Source of the DNA: Oleidesulfovibrio alaskensis DSM 16109
Lineage (GTDB): Bacteria > Desulfobacterota > Desulfovibrionia > Desulfovibrionales > Desulfovibrionaceae
NCBI RefSeq assembly: GCF_000482745.1
Contig: NZ_AXWQ01000015.1
Location: 1 to 64,000 of the forward strand
Direction: 5' to 3'
DNA length: 64,000 bases
Shown: positions 43,482 to 52,063 of the stretch, in pieces
Layout: each line of letters begins with the position of its first letter
Position numbering within the stretch: position 1 is the first letter of the stretch
The notes under the pieces: generated by a model
Database searches by the model: none
What the model was told of the DNA's origin: nothing
Seen by the model: only the letters and a program-made list of their open reading frames with translations
Translations under genes and position numbers: made by a program

Positions 43482-44864
43482 TTAAAGCAGCAGAGTTGTG
43501 GCCATACCCAGAAAGATAAAGAAACCTGCACCGTCGGTAATGGCTGTCAGAAAAATACTGGATGCCTGCGCGGGGTCTCTGCCCAGTTCCTTGAGAATAA
43601 GCGGGATGGATGCCCCTGCCAGTGCCCCGAGAAGCATGTCGAGCAGCAGTGCCACGGCCATGACCTGCGCCAGCAGCAGATTGTGCGTAAGCAGAAAGAC
43701 CGCCACCAGCACGAGAAATGCCACAATAAGTCCGCTCAGCAGGCCGATTTTTGCTTCGCGCCACACGGCGATCCACGACTTTTTCCGGTCAAAGCGTTCG
43801 GTGGCCAGCTGGCGGATCATGACTGCCAGTGCCTGCTGGCCTGTGTTTCCGGCCTGATTGGCCACAATGGGCATAAGCACCGCCAGAATGGCCATGGTGG
43901 CGATGGAACCTTCGAACAGGCTGACAACCCATGCGCTGAACGCAGAGTTGACCATGTTGATGATGAGCCACGGCAACCTTTTTTTAACCGACTCCATCCA
44001 GGGGGTGTCGACGGTTTCGTCCTGCCCTGCACCCACCATGCCCAGCATGTCTTCGCTGGCCTCATCGTGAATGATGTCGATGATGTCGTCATAGGTTACC
44101 ACGCCAAGCAGGCGGCCTTCATAGTCCACAACGGGCATGGCCATGAAGTTGTAGTGCGCAAGCTGGTGCGCTACCTCCTCTTTGTCCGCATCAAAGACAA
44201 CCGAAATGAGGCTCTGGGAGCTCACCTCGTCCTTGAGAAGCGTCCGGGGGCGGCAGAGCAGCAGGTTACGCAGCGAAAGCACGCCCACAAGGCGCTCCTG
44301 CTCATCAACGATATATGCGTAGTACGGGATTTCCTTGTCTTCGATCTCCCGCCTGATCTGCATGATGGCCTGATCGGCGGTTACATTGTGATCAATGATG
44401 ATGATTTCGGTGTTCATGACCCCGCCGGCGGTGTCGGGGTCAAACGCCATGAGCGTTCTCAGTTCTTCTGCGTCATCCGCTTCAAAATAGCGCAGCAGCG
44501 CGTCGCGGTGATCTTCGTCCAGTTCGTCCAGCACGTCTGCGGCGTCGTCCGGTGACATTTCCGCCAGAATGCTGGCTGCTTCGTCCCAGTCCAGATTCCG
44601 CAGAATGTCCGCACGTGCGTATTCATCCATTTCCGCCAGAGCTTCCGCCGCGTCTTCAGGGGACAGGTGCTGCATAAGGCAGACCTGCTTTTCCAGCGAC
44701 AGATTTTCCATATGCTCTGCCACGTCCGCAGGGTGTGCGAATTCGGCTTCGGCTTTTTCTTCGCGGCAGAAATGCAGGGCTATTTCACGCCGTTCCATGC
44801 TGTCCTGCACGGAATCTGTTTTTGTGCGCTGCTCGTGCACTTGTTCTCTTTTTTCATCAGTCAT
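43482..44864 (-). CDS. mgtE: Magnesium transporter MgtE
   Basis: A 460-residue Mg2+ channel. The N-terminal MgtE domain (about 30-135) has the repeated acidic superhelix (HLSPEDAAEALAEMDEYARADILRNLDWDEAASILAEMSPDDAADVLDEL). Two CBS domains follow (about 145-265) and gate the channel when Mg2+ binds. Five membrane helices lie at about 290-460, with the selectivity segment PIVANQAGNTGQQALAVMIRQLA. All parts are present, so it should work. The gene is transcribed alone towards the yhhQ terminator. A first segment of about 25 charged residues is less conserved, and a later start is possible. Confidence 0.93.
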   Translation of the reverse strand: MTDEKREQVHEQRTKTDSVQDSMERREIALHFCREEKAEAEFAHPADVAEHMENLSLEKQVCLMQHLSPEDAAEALAEMDEYARADILRNLDWDEAASILAEMSPDDAADVLDELDEDHRDALLRYFEADDAEELRTLMAFDPDTAGGVMNTEIIIIDHNVTADQAIMQIRREIEDKEIPYYAYIVDEQERLVGVLSLRNLLLCRPRTLLKDEVSSQSLISVVFDADKEEVAHQLAHYNFMAMPVVDYEGRLLGVVTYDDIIDIIHDEASEDMLGMVGAGQDETVDTPWMESVKKRLPWLIINMVNSAFSAWVVSLFEGSIATMAILAVLMPIVANQAGNTGQQALAVMIRQLATERFDRKKSWIAVWREAKIGLLSGLIVAFLVLVAVFLLTHNLLLAQVMAVALLLDMLLGALAGASIPLILKELGRDPAQASSIFLTAITDGAGFFIFLGMATTLLL

Positions 44865-45003
44865 ATGAATTTATCCTATGAAAGCTGTATATTGGCAGCG
44901 CTATGTTCCGCTTGAATGTCGGAGATCCGCTTGACGAAAAAATCTCAGAGTCGTAACACCCCAAAGATCAGTCTCCGAAGGCATTGTGCCTCTATCATGT
45001 AGC

Positions 45004-45921
45004 ATGTACCTTAACAATCCCATGACAACGAGCACTACCCACTTTTTTTTCGCAGGCGAGGCACTGCGGCACACTGTTGCCGCCATTGATCTGGCGATCA
45101 CCGAAGATGGTCCCGACCTGACCAGCAACGCGGTTTTCGCCCCTTCTCACCAGCTTGCCGCGCAGATAATCGCAAAGGAAGACTCCCTTGTGTGCGGGCT
45201 GGCATACATACCATACATCATGGACCGCGTCATTGCCTGCGACCCGCAGCCGCAGGGATGGGACGACTACACCGTCGACACTCCGTATGCTGACGGTGCG
45301 CATGTCACTGCGGGAACCACCGTCGTCCGGCTTCGGGCTTCCGCCCGCCGCCTGCTCAAGGCGGAAAGAATTATTCTGAATTTCATGACCCATCTTTCCG
45401 GAATAGCCAATCTGACTGCCCGTTATGTTGACGCACTTTCCGGTACGGGCACCCGCCTTCTTGATACCCGCAAGACATTGCCCGGATTGAGATATCCGGA
45501 AAAGTACGCGGTTGTTATCGGCGGCGGGCTCAACCACCGGCGGAACCTGCAAGAAATGCTGATGCTCAAAGACAACCATATTGATCTTGCCGGCAGCATC
45601 ACCGCCGCAGTGCAGAGACTCAGGGACACGTATTCCCCCTGCCCCCCCGTGGAGGTGGAATGCCGCACGCCGGATGACGTGCGTGAAGCCGTGGCCTGTA
45701 ACGTGGACAGAATTATGCTGGACAACATGGATGCAGACGGGCTTGCAGCCGCTTTGCCGCTTATTCCGGATCATATTGAGACTGAAGCAAGCGGCGGAGT
45801 GACTCTGGAAACCATCCGCGTTCTGGCGCAGGCCTCCTCTCGACGGCTTGATTTTATTTCCGTGGGCAGGCTGACTCATTCCGCCCCTTCCGCAGATTTC
45901 AGCATGCGTATAAGCGAGTAG
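45004..45921 (+). CDS. nadC: Quinolinate phosphoribosyltransferase NadC
   Basis: Third enzyme of NAD synthesis from aspartate: it converts quinolinate and PRPP to nicotinate mononucleotide with release of CO2. The family features are ILNFMTHLSGIANLT, DTRKTLPGLRYPEKYAVVIGGGLNHR, MLKDNHI, VEVECRTPDD, IMLDNMD and EASGGVTLETI, all in order. ATG 45004 and ATG 45022 are both possible; neither has a clear ribosome binding site, and the conserved part begins after the second. It is the first gene of nadC-nadA-nadB, with three bases to nadA. All genes for the route from aspartate to NaMN are here. Confidence 0.93.
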   Translation: MYLNNPMTTSTTHFFFAGEALRHTVAAIDLAITEDGPDLTSNAVFAPSHQLAAQIIAKEDSLVCGLAYIPYIMDRVIACDPQPQGWDDYTVDTPYADGAHVTAGTTVVRLRASARRLLKAERIILNFMTHLSGIANLTARYVDALSGTGTRLLDTRKTLPGLRYPEKYAVVIGGGLNHRRNLQEMLMLKDNHIDLAGSITAAVQRLRDTYSPCPPVEVECRTPDDVREAVACNVDRIMLDNMDADGLAAALPLIPDHIETEASGGVTLETIRVLAQASSRRLDFISVGRLTHSAPSADFSMRISE

Positions 45922-45924
45922 CAA

Positions 45925-46965
45925 ATGAATACACAAAACAGCTATGACACCATTCAGGAGATCAGGTCCCGTATGGGCAGCCGCCTGACCATTATGGGAC
46001 ACCACTACCAGCACGAAACCGTAATCCGGCACACTGAGCTGCGGGGCGACTCGCTGGAACTGGCCCGCAAGACATCTCAGGTTGATGCGGAACATATTGT
46101 TTTCTGCGGGGTGTATTTCATGGGAGAATCGTCTGCCCTGCTGGCCCGCCACGGTCAGAAAATTTATCTGCCCGAGCCGGATGCGAACTGTGTCATGTCG
46201 CAGATGGCTCCCGCAGAAAGGGTCGACCGGGTACTCACCGCGCTTTCCGGTCGTGGCAGACGCATTGTACCTCTTACTTATGTCAATTCATCGGTGGCTG
46301 TGAAAGCCGTGGTGGGCAGACATGGCGGTTCGGTGTGCACGTCGGCCAATGCCCGTACAATGCTTGAATGGGCGTTTGCACAGGGCGATGCGGTGCTTTT
46401 TATTCCTGACAAGAATCTGGCGGCAAACACAGCGGATGCTCTGCAGATTCCTTTTGAAAAACGCCATATTCTTAATATCCGCCAAAACGGGGCTGCCATC
46501 GACTTTGACGCGGCGGACAGGGCTGACCTGTTGATGTGGCCGGGCTGCTGTGCCATTCATGCCCGCTTTAATCTGCGGCAGATCGCCACAATGCGCGAAG
46601 CCCATCCCGGATGCCGCATCGTGGTGCACCCCGAATGCAGCCCCGATGTGGTCAGACAGGCCGATGCCGCAGGGTCAACGTCTTTCATAATCAGATACAC
46701 CGAAGAGGCGCCCGAAGGTTCCACTGTAGTTGTGGGTACTGAAATCAATCTGGTGGAAAGGCTGGCAGCGCAATATGCCGGCCGCAAGACCGTGCTGCCG
46801 CTGCTTGAAAGTGCGTGTTCACACATGAACAGCGTCACTGAAGAAAAGCTGGCGGCAACGCTGACCGCAGTTGAAAACGGCACATGTGCGCCGGTTATGG
46901 TTCCCCTAGAAATGCAGGACAACGCCCGTGTTGCCCTGGAGCGCATGCTGCAGGCCTGCGCATAA
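45925..46965 (+). CDS. nadA: Quinolinate synthase NadA
   Basis: A 346-residue [4Fe-4S] enzyme that condenses iminoaspartate with dihydroxyacetone phosphate to quinolinate. The conserved parts are MGHHYQHETV near the N-terminus, FCGVYFMGESSALL with the first cluster Cys, TYVNSSVAVKA, WPGCCAIHARF with the second, HPECSPDVV, TEINLVERL and the third cluster Cys near ESACSHMNSVTEEKL. It follows nadC after three bases and is followed by nadB after 14 bases, one operon. Iminoaspartate is unstable, so close production with NadB makes sense. Confidence 0.94.
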   Translation: MNTQNSYDTIQEIRSRMGSRLTIMGHHYQHETVIRHTELRGDSLELARKTSQVDAEHIVFCGVYFMGESSALLARHGQKIYLPEPDANCVMSQMAPAERVDRVLTALSGRGRRIVPLTYVNSSVAVKAVVGRHGGSVCTSANARTMLEWAFAQGDAVLFIPDKNLAANTADALQIPFEKRHILNIRQNGAAIDFDAADRADLLMWPGCCAIHARFNLRQIATMREAHPGCRIVVHPECSPDVVRQADAAGSTSFIIRYTEEAPEGSTVVVGTEINLVERLAAQYAGRKTVLPLLESACSHMNSVTEEKLAATLTAVENGTCAPVMVPLEMQDNARVALERMLQACA

Positions 46966-46979
46966 AAAGAGGCACTTTT

Positions 46980-48584
46980 ATGTCCACTTTCCGTCCCGTC
47001 ACTCCTGTTCTGGTCATCGGATCCGGTATTGCCGGATGCACTGCGGCTCTTACTCTGGCCGACATGGGTATAGAGGTCACCCTGATAACCAGCGGTGATA
47101 CGCTTGATAAAGGCAACACTGCGCTGGCACAGGGAGGCATTGTTTTCCGTGCGCACGACGGTGACCCCAAGCAGCTGGAAAAAGATATTCTGGTGGCCGG
47201 TCACAGGTACAATTCGACAAAAGCCGTACGCCATGTGAGCGTTGAAGGACCTAAGGCCGTTCAGGACGTTCTTGTGGACAGGCTGTCCATTCCTTTTGCC
47301 CGTCAGCAGGACGACAGCAAGACCGGCGCCGACTGCGAGTGGGACATGACCATGGAGGGCGGTCACGCTGCTCAGCGTATTCTGCATTGTGCTGATTACA
47401 CCGGCCGGGCCATTATGGACGGGCTGATGCGCGAGGTGCAGGCATCACCCAATATACGGGTGCTCACCAACCGCACGGCCATCGACCTGTTGACCAGTCA
47501 TCACCACGGTACCAGTCTGGAGTTCAAATACCAGCTGGTGAACCAGTGCGCCGGAGCATATGTTTTTAACGAACAGTTACGTTGTGTGGAGACCATTCTG
47601 GCAGATTTTACCGTGCTGGCCACGGGAGGAATAGGACAGATTTACCTGCACACAACCAACTCTCCTGTGTGTGTCGGTTCCGGTCTGGCCATGGCATACA
47701 GGGCTGGTGCGCGAATTGAAAATGCAGAATTTGTTCAGTTTCATCCCACAGCGCTGTATCACCGCACTGAACGCCGTTTTTTGATTACCGAGGCCATGCG
47801 CGGTGAGGGAGCCCGGCTTGTCAATGCGTCCGGCGAACCTTTCATGCACCGCTATGATCCCCGGGCCGATCTTGCGCCGCGTGACATTGTGGCCCGCGCC
47901 ATTGTGGAAGAAATGCTCTCCACAGGCAGCGACTGTGTTTTTCTGGATGCGGCCAACTATGTCGAGCACAATCTTGAAACGCGGTTTCCTACCATTTTCC
48001 AGCGATGCCTGAATCTTGGTATTGATATCCGCAGACAGCCCATTCCCGTTGTGCCCGCAGCACATTATTTCTGCGGAGGGGTGCTGGCCGACCTGAACGG
48101 CAGGACTACGCTGGAACGCCTTTACAGTGTGGGCGAATGCAACTGCACCGGGGTACACGGCGCCAACAGACTTGCCAGCACTTCCCTGCTTGAAGCCCTG
48201 CTGTGGGGCCGCAACGCGGCATTGAATATTCATGGCAGACTGGGACGCCGGGCAGCGCTGAATAAGAGGCTGCGTGATTCCATTCCTGACTGGAATCCGC
48301 TGGGCGATGAAAAAAATGATGACCCGGCCCTGATTGCTCAGGACTGGACAACCCTGCGCAATACCATGTGGAATTACGTGGGCATTACCAGAACATCCAG
48401 CCGGCTGCAGCGTGCTCATGACGAGATGCGCGACCTGTGGCGTCATGTGAGTGACTTTTACAAGCGCACTCCCCTCTCCAAGCCGCTTGTGGATCTTTTC
48501 CACGGCTGTCAGGCGGGTTACGTGGTTACCATGGCGGCACGCCGCAACAAACAGAGCGTTGGCTGCCATTACCGGATAGACTGA
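46980..48584 (+). CDS. nadB: L-aspartate oxidase NadB
   Basis: A 534-residue flavoprotein that oxidises L-aspartate to iminoaspartate, using fumarate or oxygen as acceptor. The N-terminal FAD motif is VLVIGSGIAGCTAALTLADMG. The family pattern GNTALAQGGI, GGHAAQRILHCAD, ATGGIGQIYLHTTN, EFVQFHPTALYH and the substrate loop with HYFCGGVLADLNGRT, GECNCTGVHGANRLASTSLLEAL are present. ATG 46980 follows AAAGAGG. It is the last gene of the operon, behind which a long perfect hairpin stands. In an anaerobe fumarate is the likely acceptor. Confidence 0.94.
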   Translation: MSTFRPVTPVLVIGSGIAGCTAALTLADMGIEVTLITSGDTLDKGNTALAQGGIVFRAHDGDPKQLEKDILVAGHRYNSTKAVRHVSVEGPKAVQDVLVDRLSIPFARQQDDSKTGADCEWDMTMEGGHAAQRILHCADYTGRAIMDGLMREVQASPNIRVLTNRTAIDLLTSHHHGTSLEFKYQLVNQCAGAYVFNEQLRCVETILADFTVLATGGIGQIYLHTTNSPVCVGSGLAMAYRAGARIENAEFVQFHPTALYHRTERRFLITEAMRGEGARLVNASGEPFMHRYDPRADLAPRDIVARAIVEEMLSTGSDCVFLDAANYVEHNLETRFPTIFQRCLNLGIDIRRQPIPVVPAAHYFCGGVLADLNGRTTLERLYSVGECNCTGVHGANRLASTSLLEALLWGRNAALNIHGRLGRRAALNKRLRDSIPDWNPLGDEKNDDPALIAQDWTTLRNTMWNYVGITRTSSRLQRAHDEMRDLWRHVSDFYKRTPLSKPLVDLFHGCQAGYVVTMAARRNKQSVGCHYRID

Positions 48585-48630
48585 TACGCAAATAAAAACG
48601 GGACCTTCGGGTCCCGTTTTTATTTGCGTA
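48585..48630. terminator. Bidirectional terminator with perfect 21-bp arms
   Basis: The arms at 48585-48605 and 48610-48630 are fully complementary (TACGCAAATAAAAACGGGACC and its reverse complement) around the loop TTCG. The A-rich and T-rich inner parts let it work for nadB on the plus strand and for the membrane protein gene on the minus strand. The arm length is unusual for a plain terminator. Confidence 0.85.
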
Positions 48631-48647
48631 TATGCTTTGTGCTGCTG

Positions 48648-49076
48648 TTACAGCAGATAATCGCGGATGATGAGAACGCCCGTGTACAACTGAAACAGTA
48701 TGAGCAGCATGAGCACCAGATTGTTGATGCCGTGGGCCAGCGGGAGCACGGCCCGCTTTTTTTTGTATTTGTCGAGCACATACCCTGTGGCGAACCCCGC
48801 GGCGGCAAGAGGAATTATGATGAACCCCGCAATGTAGTGCCAACCGGTTATCAGCATGACTCCCCATCCCATCCACGCAAAAAAGAGCCCGAGCCCCATT
48901 CCTGCAATCCACAGGGCGATTGCAATTTTCCCCCATAAAACGTGCCCTTTCCAGTTGAAGGGTACTTTTTTCTTCATGTGCAGCATCATGAATCGTCTGA
49001 TGCCGAGATAAAAAACATATCCGCCGGCAATGGTGGCGAACAGCTGGAGTGCCGGATGAATCCACATGCTCGGCAT
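48648..49076 (-). CDS. Small membrane protein at the end of the cox cluster
   Basis: A 142-residue protein with four hydrophobic segments (about 8-26, 46-68, 75-97 and 113-138). Several His residues lie near segment ends (MLHMKKK, HVLWGK, WHYIAG, AHGINN), as in b-type haem proteins; DUF4079-like or cytochrome b561-like proteins look similar, but no firm call can be made. The ATG follows AGGAGG. It lies 12 bases behind ctaB and is probably the last gene of the cox operon, so an assembly or electron-transfer role in oxygen reduction is likely. Confidence 0.7.
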   Translation of the reverse strand: MPSMWIHPALQLFATIAGGYVFYLGIRRFMMLHMKKKVPFNWKGHVLWGKIAIALWIAGMGLGLFFAWMGWGVMLITGWHYIAGFIIIPLAAAGFATGYVLDKYKKKRAVLPLAHGINNLVLMLLILFQLYTGVLIIRDYLL

Positions 49077-49088
49077 GTAATCCTCCTT

Positions 49089-49937
49089 TCAGGTAATAAT
49101 ACCGGAAGTGACAAGCCGGTCTGCGACCAGCAGAAGCATGACAAAAAGCATGCTGACATTGACGGCATGAAATCCCCTTACAGGCGACGCCAGCAGATAG
49201 CCCGAGGCTGCCAGACCGGTGATACCGGCAAGGCACACGGCAATGCGCACCGCTGTTTCGGCTATGAAGGGGAATACGGGCAACAGAAGCAGCGCCACCA
49301 TGTATGACGCATACCACAGCCGCAGCAGTGCATGATACCTGTGCGACAGCTCGACAGAAGGTAAGGGAAGACCGGCCGCAAGGTACGACTGGCGGTCGCG
49401 TTCTGCCCGCAGCCAGAAGTGCGGGACCTGCCACAGATAATACACGATGAAAAGCAACGCTATCTCGGGTGAATAAAGATTACCACCTGCCGCCAGCCAG
49501 CCGAACACAGGAGGCAGAGCACCCGGTACTGCCCCGGCAAGCAGCGAAAAAGCCGTATATTTTTTCATCGGGGTGTATACGCCGTTGTATAATGCCAGCA
49601 CGGTCGCGGACAGCAACACCAGACGGACGCCGCCCGCCGCATGCAGCAGTATCAGTGCGGGTAGCAGTGCCGCCATGCCCACAGCCCGTGCCGCAGTTGT
49701 TGGCAGCCTGCCGGAGGCAACAGGCCGGTTGCGGGTGCGGGGCATACGGGCATCCAGATCTTTTTCCTGAATCTGGTTGAACACCGAGCAGGCACATGTC
49801 AGCAGAAAGGTGCCGGCTGCGGACGTGACCATGTCCGGCCCCGCTGCGCCTGCTGCCAGCAGATAGCCGAAGACACAGGACAGTGCCACCATGCCCGCCA
49901 CGCGGAACCTGAACAGGCTGGATGCTGCCCGCAGCAC
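49089..49937 (-). CDS. ctaB: Protohaem IX farnesyltransferase (haem O synthase) CtaB/CyoE
   Basis: A 282-residue UbiA-type prenyltransferase. The diphosphate-binding motif is NQIQEKDLDARMPRTRNRP (about 55-73). The second conserved region is YTPMKKYTAFSLLAGAVPGALPPVFGWLAAGG, and YYLWQVPHFWLRAERDRQSY follows. About eight membrane segments are seen. It makes haem O from haem B for the oxidase encoded next to it. The start is GTG 49937, which shares one base with the coxB stop. No ctaA gene for haem A follows here, which fits an oxidase with haem O or B rather than A, although ctaA could be elsewhere. Confidence 0.9.
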   Translation of the reverse strand: MLRAASSLFRFRVAGMVALSCVFGYLLAAGAAGPDMVTSAAGTFLLTCACSVFNQIQEKDLDARMPRTRNRPVASGRLPTTAARAVGMAALLPALILLHAAGGVRLVLLSATVLALYNGVYTPMKKYTAFSLLAGAVPGALPPVFGWLAAGGNLYSPEIALLFIVYYLWQVPHFWLRAERDRQSYLAAGLPLPSVELSHRYHALLRLWYASYMVALLLLPVFPFIAETAVRIAVCLAGITGLAASGYLLASPVRGFHAVNVSMLFVMLLLVADRLVTSGIIT

Positions 49938-51163
49938 TATTGCGCCTTCCCGTTTTTGTCGGACAGGCTCTTCATATATTCCACAAGAGCGTTCAGCCTC
50001 TCTTCGTCCATCTCGTACGGCGGCATAACGGGATCATATCCCTTGGTCAGCTTTTCAGAAGGATTGAGTATGCTTTCAATAAGATAGCTCTCGTCTGCCG
50101 TGACAGTCCTTTCTGTACCATCTTCTATGACCAGACGCTGATAGCCGTACAGGTTTTTAACACTGGGGCCCATAATTTCGGAACCGTCCGTAGAGTGACA
50201 GGAAATGCAGCCTTCTTCCTGCATCAGCTTGCGGCCTGCACTTATCGCAGACTGGTTGCGGTTAAGCATCCAGCCCACCATCAAGTCTATTTCGCCGGGG
50301 GGAACACTGTCCTGATACGAGGGCATCATGGGGTCATAGCCTTCCACCACCTCGGCGTTGGGCTGCAGCAGTGCGCGGCGCAGGTACTGTTCGTCGGCCA
50401 CCATGGTTGTCTTTGTACCGTCGGGCATAATAATCGGGCGCTCGGCACCGTAGATATCTTTAAGCGTCGGTCCCAGACCGGGGCTGCCGTCCAGCGAGTG
50501 GCATGAAATGCAGCCGTGAGTTTCCAGCAGTGCCAGCGCCTTGGCCTCGTCATCGGTCTGTTCGGTGGCATTCAGCCAGTCTTCGAAGTCTTTTTCCGGC
50601 ATTACGGCCACCGTAGAAAGCATGTTGGCGTGCTTTAACCCGCAGTATTCCGCACACAGGATGTCATATTCTCCTGTCCGTTCCGCCTTGAACCAAGCGT
50701 AGGTGTCCATACCCGGAACTGTGTCCATCTTGATGCGGAAGGCAGGTACATAAAAGCTGTGCAAAACATCTGCTGAGGTCATATCAAGCCGTATTGCCTT
50801 GTTGACCGGCACATAGAGGGTGTTTGCCCGTTTGCCGTTGGGGTATTCAAAAACCCATGACCACATGCGTGCAGTCACTTTGACTTCCATGGCATTGGCA
50901 GGAACAGAGCGAAGTGCCTTGAAGCCTATCCAGCCGTAATAGAACATGCCCATCACAAGCAGGGATGGAATAACGGTCCACAGCACTTCTGCTGTCACGT
51001 TGCCGTCGAAGCGCGCCGGTTTGGGGTTGCGCGTGTGGTGATAGCGCCATGCGAACCACAGCATACAGGCGGTTATGCATACCAGAATTGCTATTGAAAT
51101 GCCGAAGATGACATAGAAAGCCAGATCAACCTGTTGCACAGGGCTGAGTGATTGCGGAAACAT
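49937..51163 (-). CDS. coxB: Cytochrome c oxidase subunit II with two fused cytochrome c domains
   Basis: A 408-residue subunit II. Two membrane helices (about 15-40 and 60-85) are followed by the cupredoxin domain with the CuA site (H in VLHSFYVPAF, CAEYCGLKHANM). The C-terminal half then has two cytochrome c domains in tandem, each with CISCH (near 220 and 312) and a distal Met in YDPMMPSY and YDPVMPPY. The two are clear duplicates. Subunit II of this kind is known from the cc(o/b)o3 oxidase of Desulfovibrio vulgaris. ATG 51163 is preferred to GTG 51169 because GGTGAGG then has proper spacing. It passes electrons from cytochrome c553 to subunit I. Confidence 0.93.
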   Translation of the reverse strand: MFPQSLSPVQQVDLAFYVIFGISIAILVCITACMLWFAWRYHHTRNPKPARFDGNVTAEVLWTVIPSLLVMGMFYYGWIGFKALRSVPANAMEVKVTARMWSWVFEYPNGKRANTLYVPVNKAIRLDMTSADVLHSFYVPAFRIKMDTVPGMDTYAWFKAERTGEYDILCAEYCGLKHANMLSTVAVMPEKDFEDWLNATEQTDDEAKALALLETHGCISCHSLDGSPGLGPTLKDIYGAERPIIMPDGTKTTMVADEQYLRRALLQPNAEVVEGYDPMMPSYQDSVPPGEIDLMVGWMLNRNQSAISAGRKLMQEEGCISCHSTDGSEIMGPSVKNLYGYQRLVIEDGTERTVTADESYLIESILNPSEKLTKGYDPVMPPYEMDEERLNALVEYMKSLSDKNGKAQ

Positions 51164-51170
51164 AGGCACC

Positions 51171-51455
51171 TCACCTGTAGGCTACGTCAAAAAATGTGAA
51201 TCCTATGGCGATGGCAAGAATTGCAAAGGCAATGAAAACCATCAGGCGAATAAGATTGCCCTCATACCGCAGGTGCATGAAATAAAGCGTCACCAGACCG
51301 GCTTTGCAGGTGGCTATGCCAAGGGCAACGACGATGTTCAGGAATCCGAAATCAAAGCGGGACGCGGCAACCGTGATGGCAGTGAAAACGAGCAGGACAA
51401 GCCAGATGATGGTGTTTTGCCTGAAACTGACAATATGGTGGTGTTCGGCGCTCAT
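51171..51455 (-). CDS. coxD: Cytochrome oxidase subunit IV
   Basis: A 94-residue membrane protein with three hydrophobic helices, the size of bacterial subunit IV (caa3/CyoD type). The pattern CKAGLVTLYFMHLRYEGNLIRLMVFIAF is typical for this subunit. ATG 51455 is chosen because GGAGA lies upstream; the frame is open further but overlaps coxC. It lies between coxC and coxB with spacing of eight and seven bases, within the cox operon. It stabilises the oxidase complex and has no catalytic part. Confidence 0.87.
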   Translation of the reverse strand: MSAEHHHIVSFRQNTIIWLVLLVFTAITVAASRFDFGFLNIVVALGIATCKAGLVTLYFMHLRYEGNLIRLMVFIAFAILAIAIGFTFFDVAYR

Positions 51456-51463
51456 GATCTCTC

Positions 51464-52063
51464 CTACACAATGAGGTAAAAAAGCGGAAAAAGGTAAATC
51501 CATACCAGATCAACAAGATGCCAGTACAGGCCGCTGTTTTCGAGAAAGATGAAATTGTCAGCGGTTACCCTGCCCGCGTTGATCAACCGTAATGCATAAA
51601 GCAGTACGGCTCCGCCGATGATGACGTGTATGCCATGCAGCCCCGTCATCACATAGTAAAGGCCGAAATAGACAATCTCGCCGGCGGGACGCAGCAAAAG
51701 CTGGTCTGAATCGGGGTATATCCCGTGATGAATTTTGGCACTCCACTCAAAGTACTTGATAACCAGAAAGATAAGCGCACACCCTACGGTGGCGGTGAGC
51801 AGACGTTTACAAAGCACAACTTTGCCCTGCTGCAATGCGCTGATGGAAAGAGCCACAAAAAAGCTGCTAGTGATAAGCACCACGGTGTTTACCGTGCCCA
51901 GCAATACGTCCAGTTCCTTGCTGGCCTTATGGAACTCTGCAGGGTGCTGATGCAGGTAGATGGCATACAGCAGGAACAATCCGCCGAAGAGAAGGACTTC
52001 TGTAAACAGGAACAGCCACATGCCTATTTTGGCGCCCAGATAGTCGTTATGGACGTTACTCAT
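51464..52063 (-). CDS. coxC: Cytochrome oxidase subunit III
   Basis: A 199-residue subunit III with five hydrophobic helices. The family features are KIGMWLFLFTEVLLFGGLF at the N-terminus with the conserved Glu, GLHGIHVIIGGAVLLYAL near 135-152 and NSGLYWHLVDLVWIYLFPLFYL at the end. The start overlaps the stop of coxA by eight bases, so the two are coupled. Subunit III supports proton uptake and stability of the oxidase. Confidence 0.93.
   Translation of the reverse strand: MSNVHNDYLGAKIGMWLFLFTEVLLFGGLFLLYAIYLHQHPAEFHKASKELDVLLGTVNTVVLITSSFFVALSISALQQGKVVLCKRLLTATVGCALIFLVIKYFEWSAKIHHGIYPDSDQLLLRPAGEIVYFGLYYVMTGLHGIHVIIGGAVLLYALRLINAGRVTADNFIFLENSGLYWHLVDLVWIYLFPLFYLIV

Noticed and set aside
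43476..44555. Plus-strand open frame of 359 codons
   Set aside because: Antisense of mgtE; rich in His, Gln and Asp as expected from reading the acidic MgtE domain backwards.
48942..49307. Plus-strand frame opposite ctaB and the small membrane protein
   Set aside because: Antisense of two hydrophobic proteins with a good operon context; no start signal.
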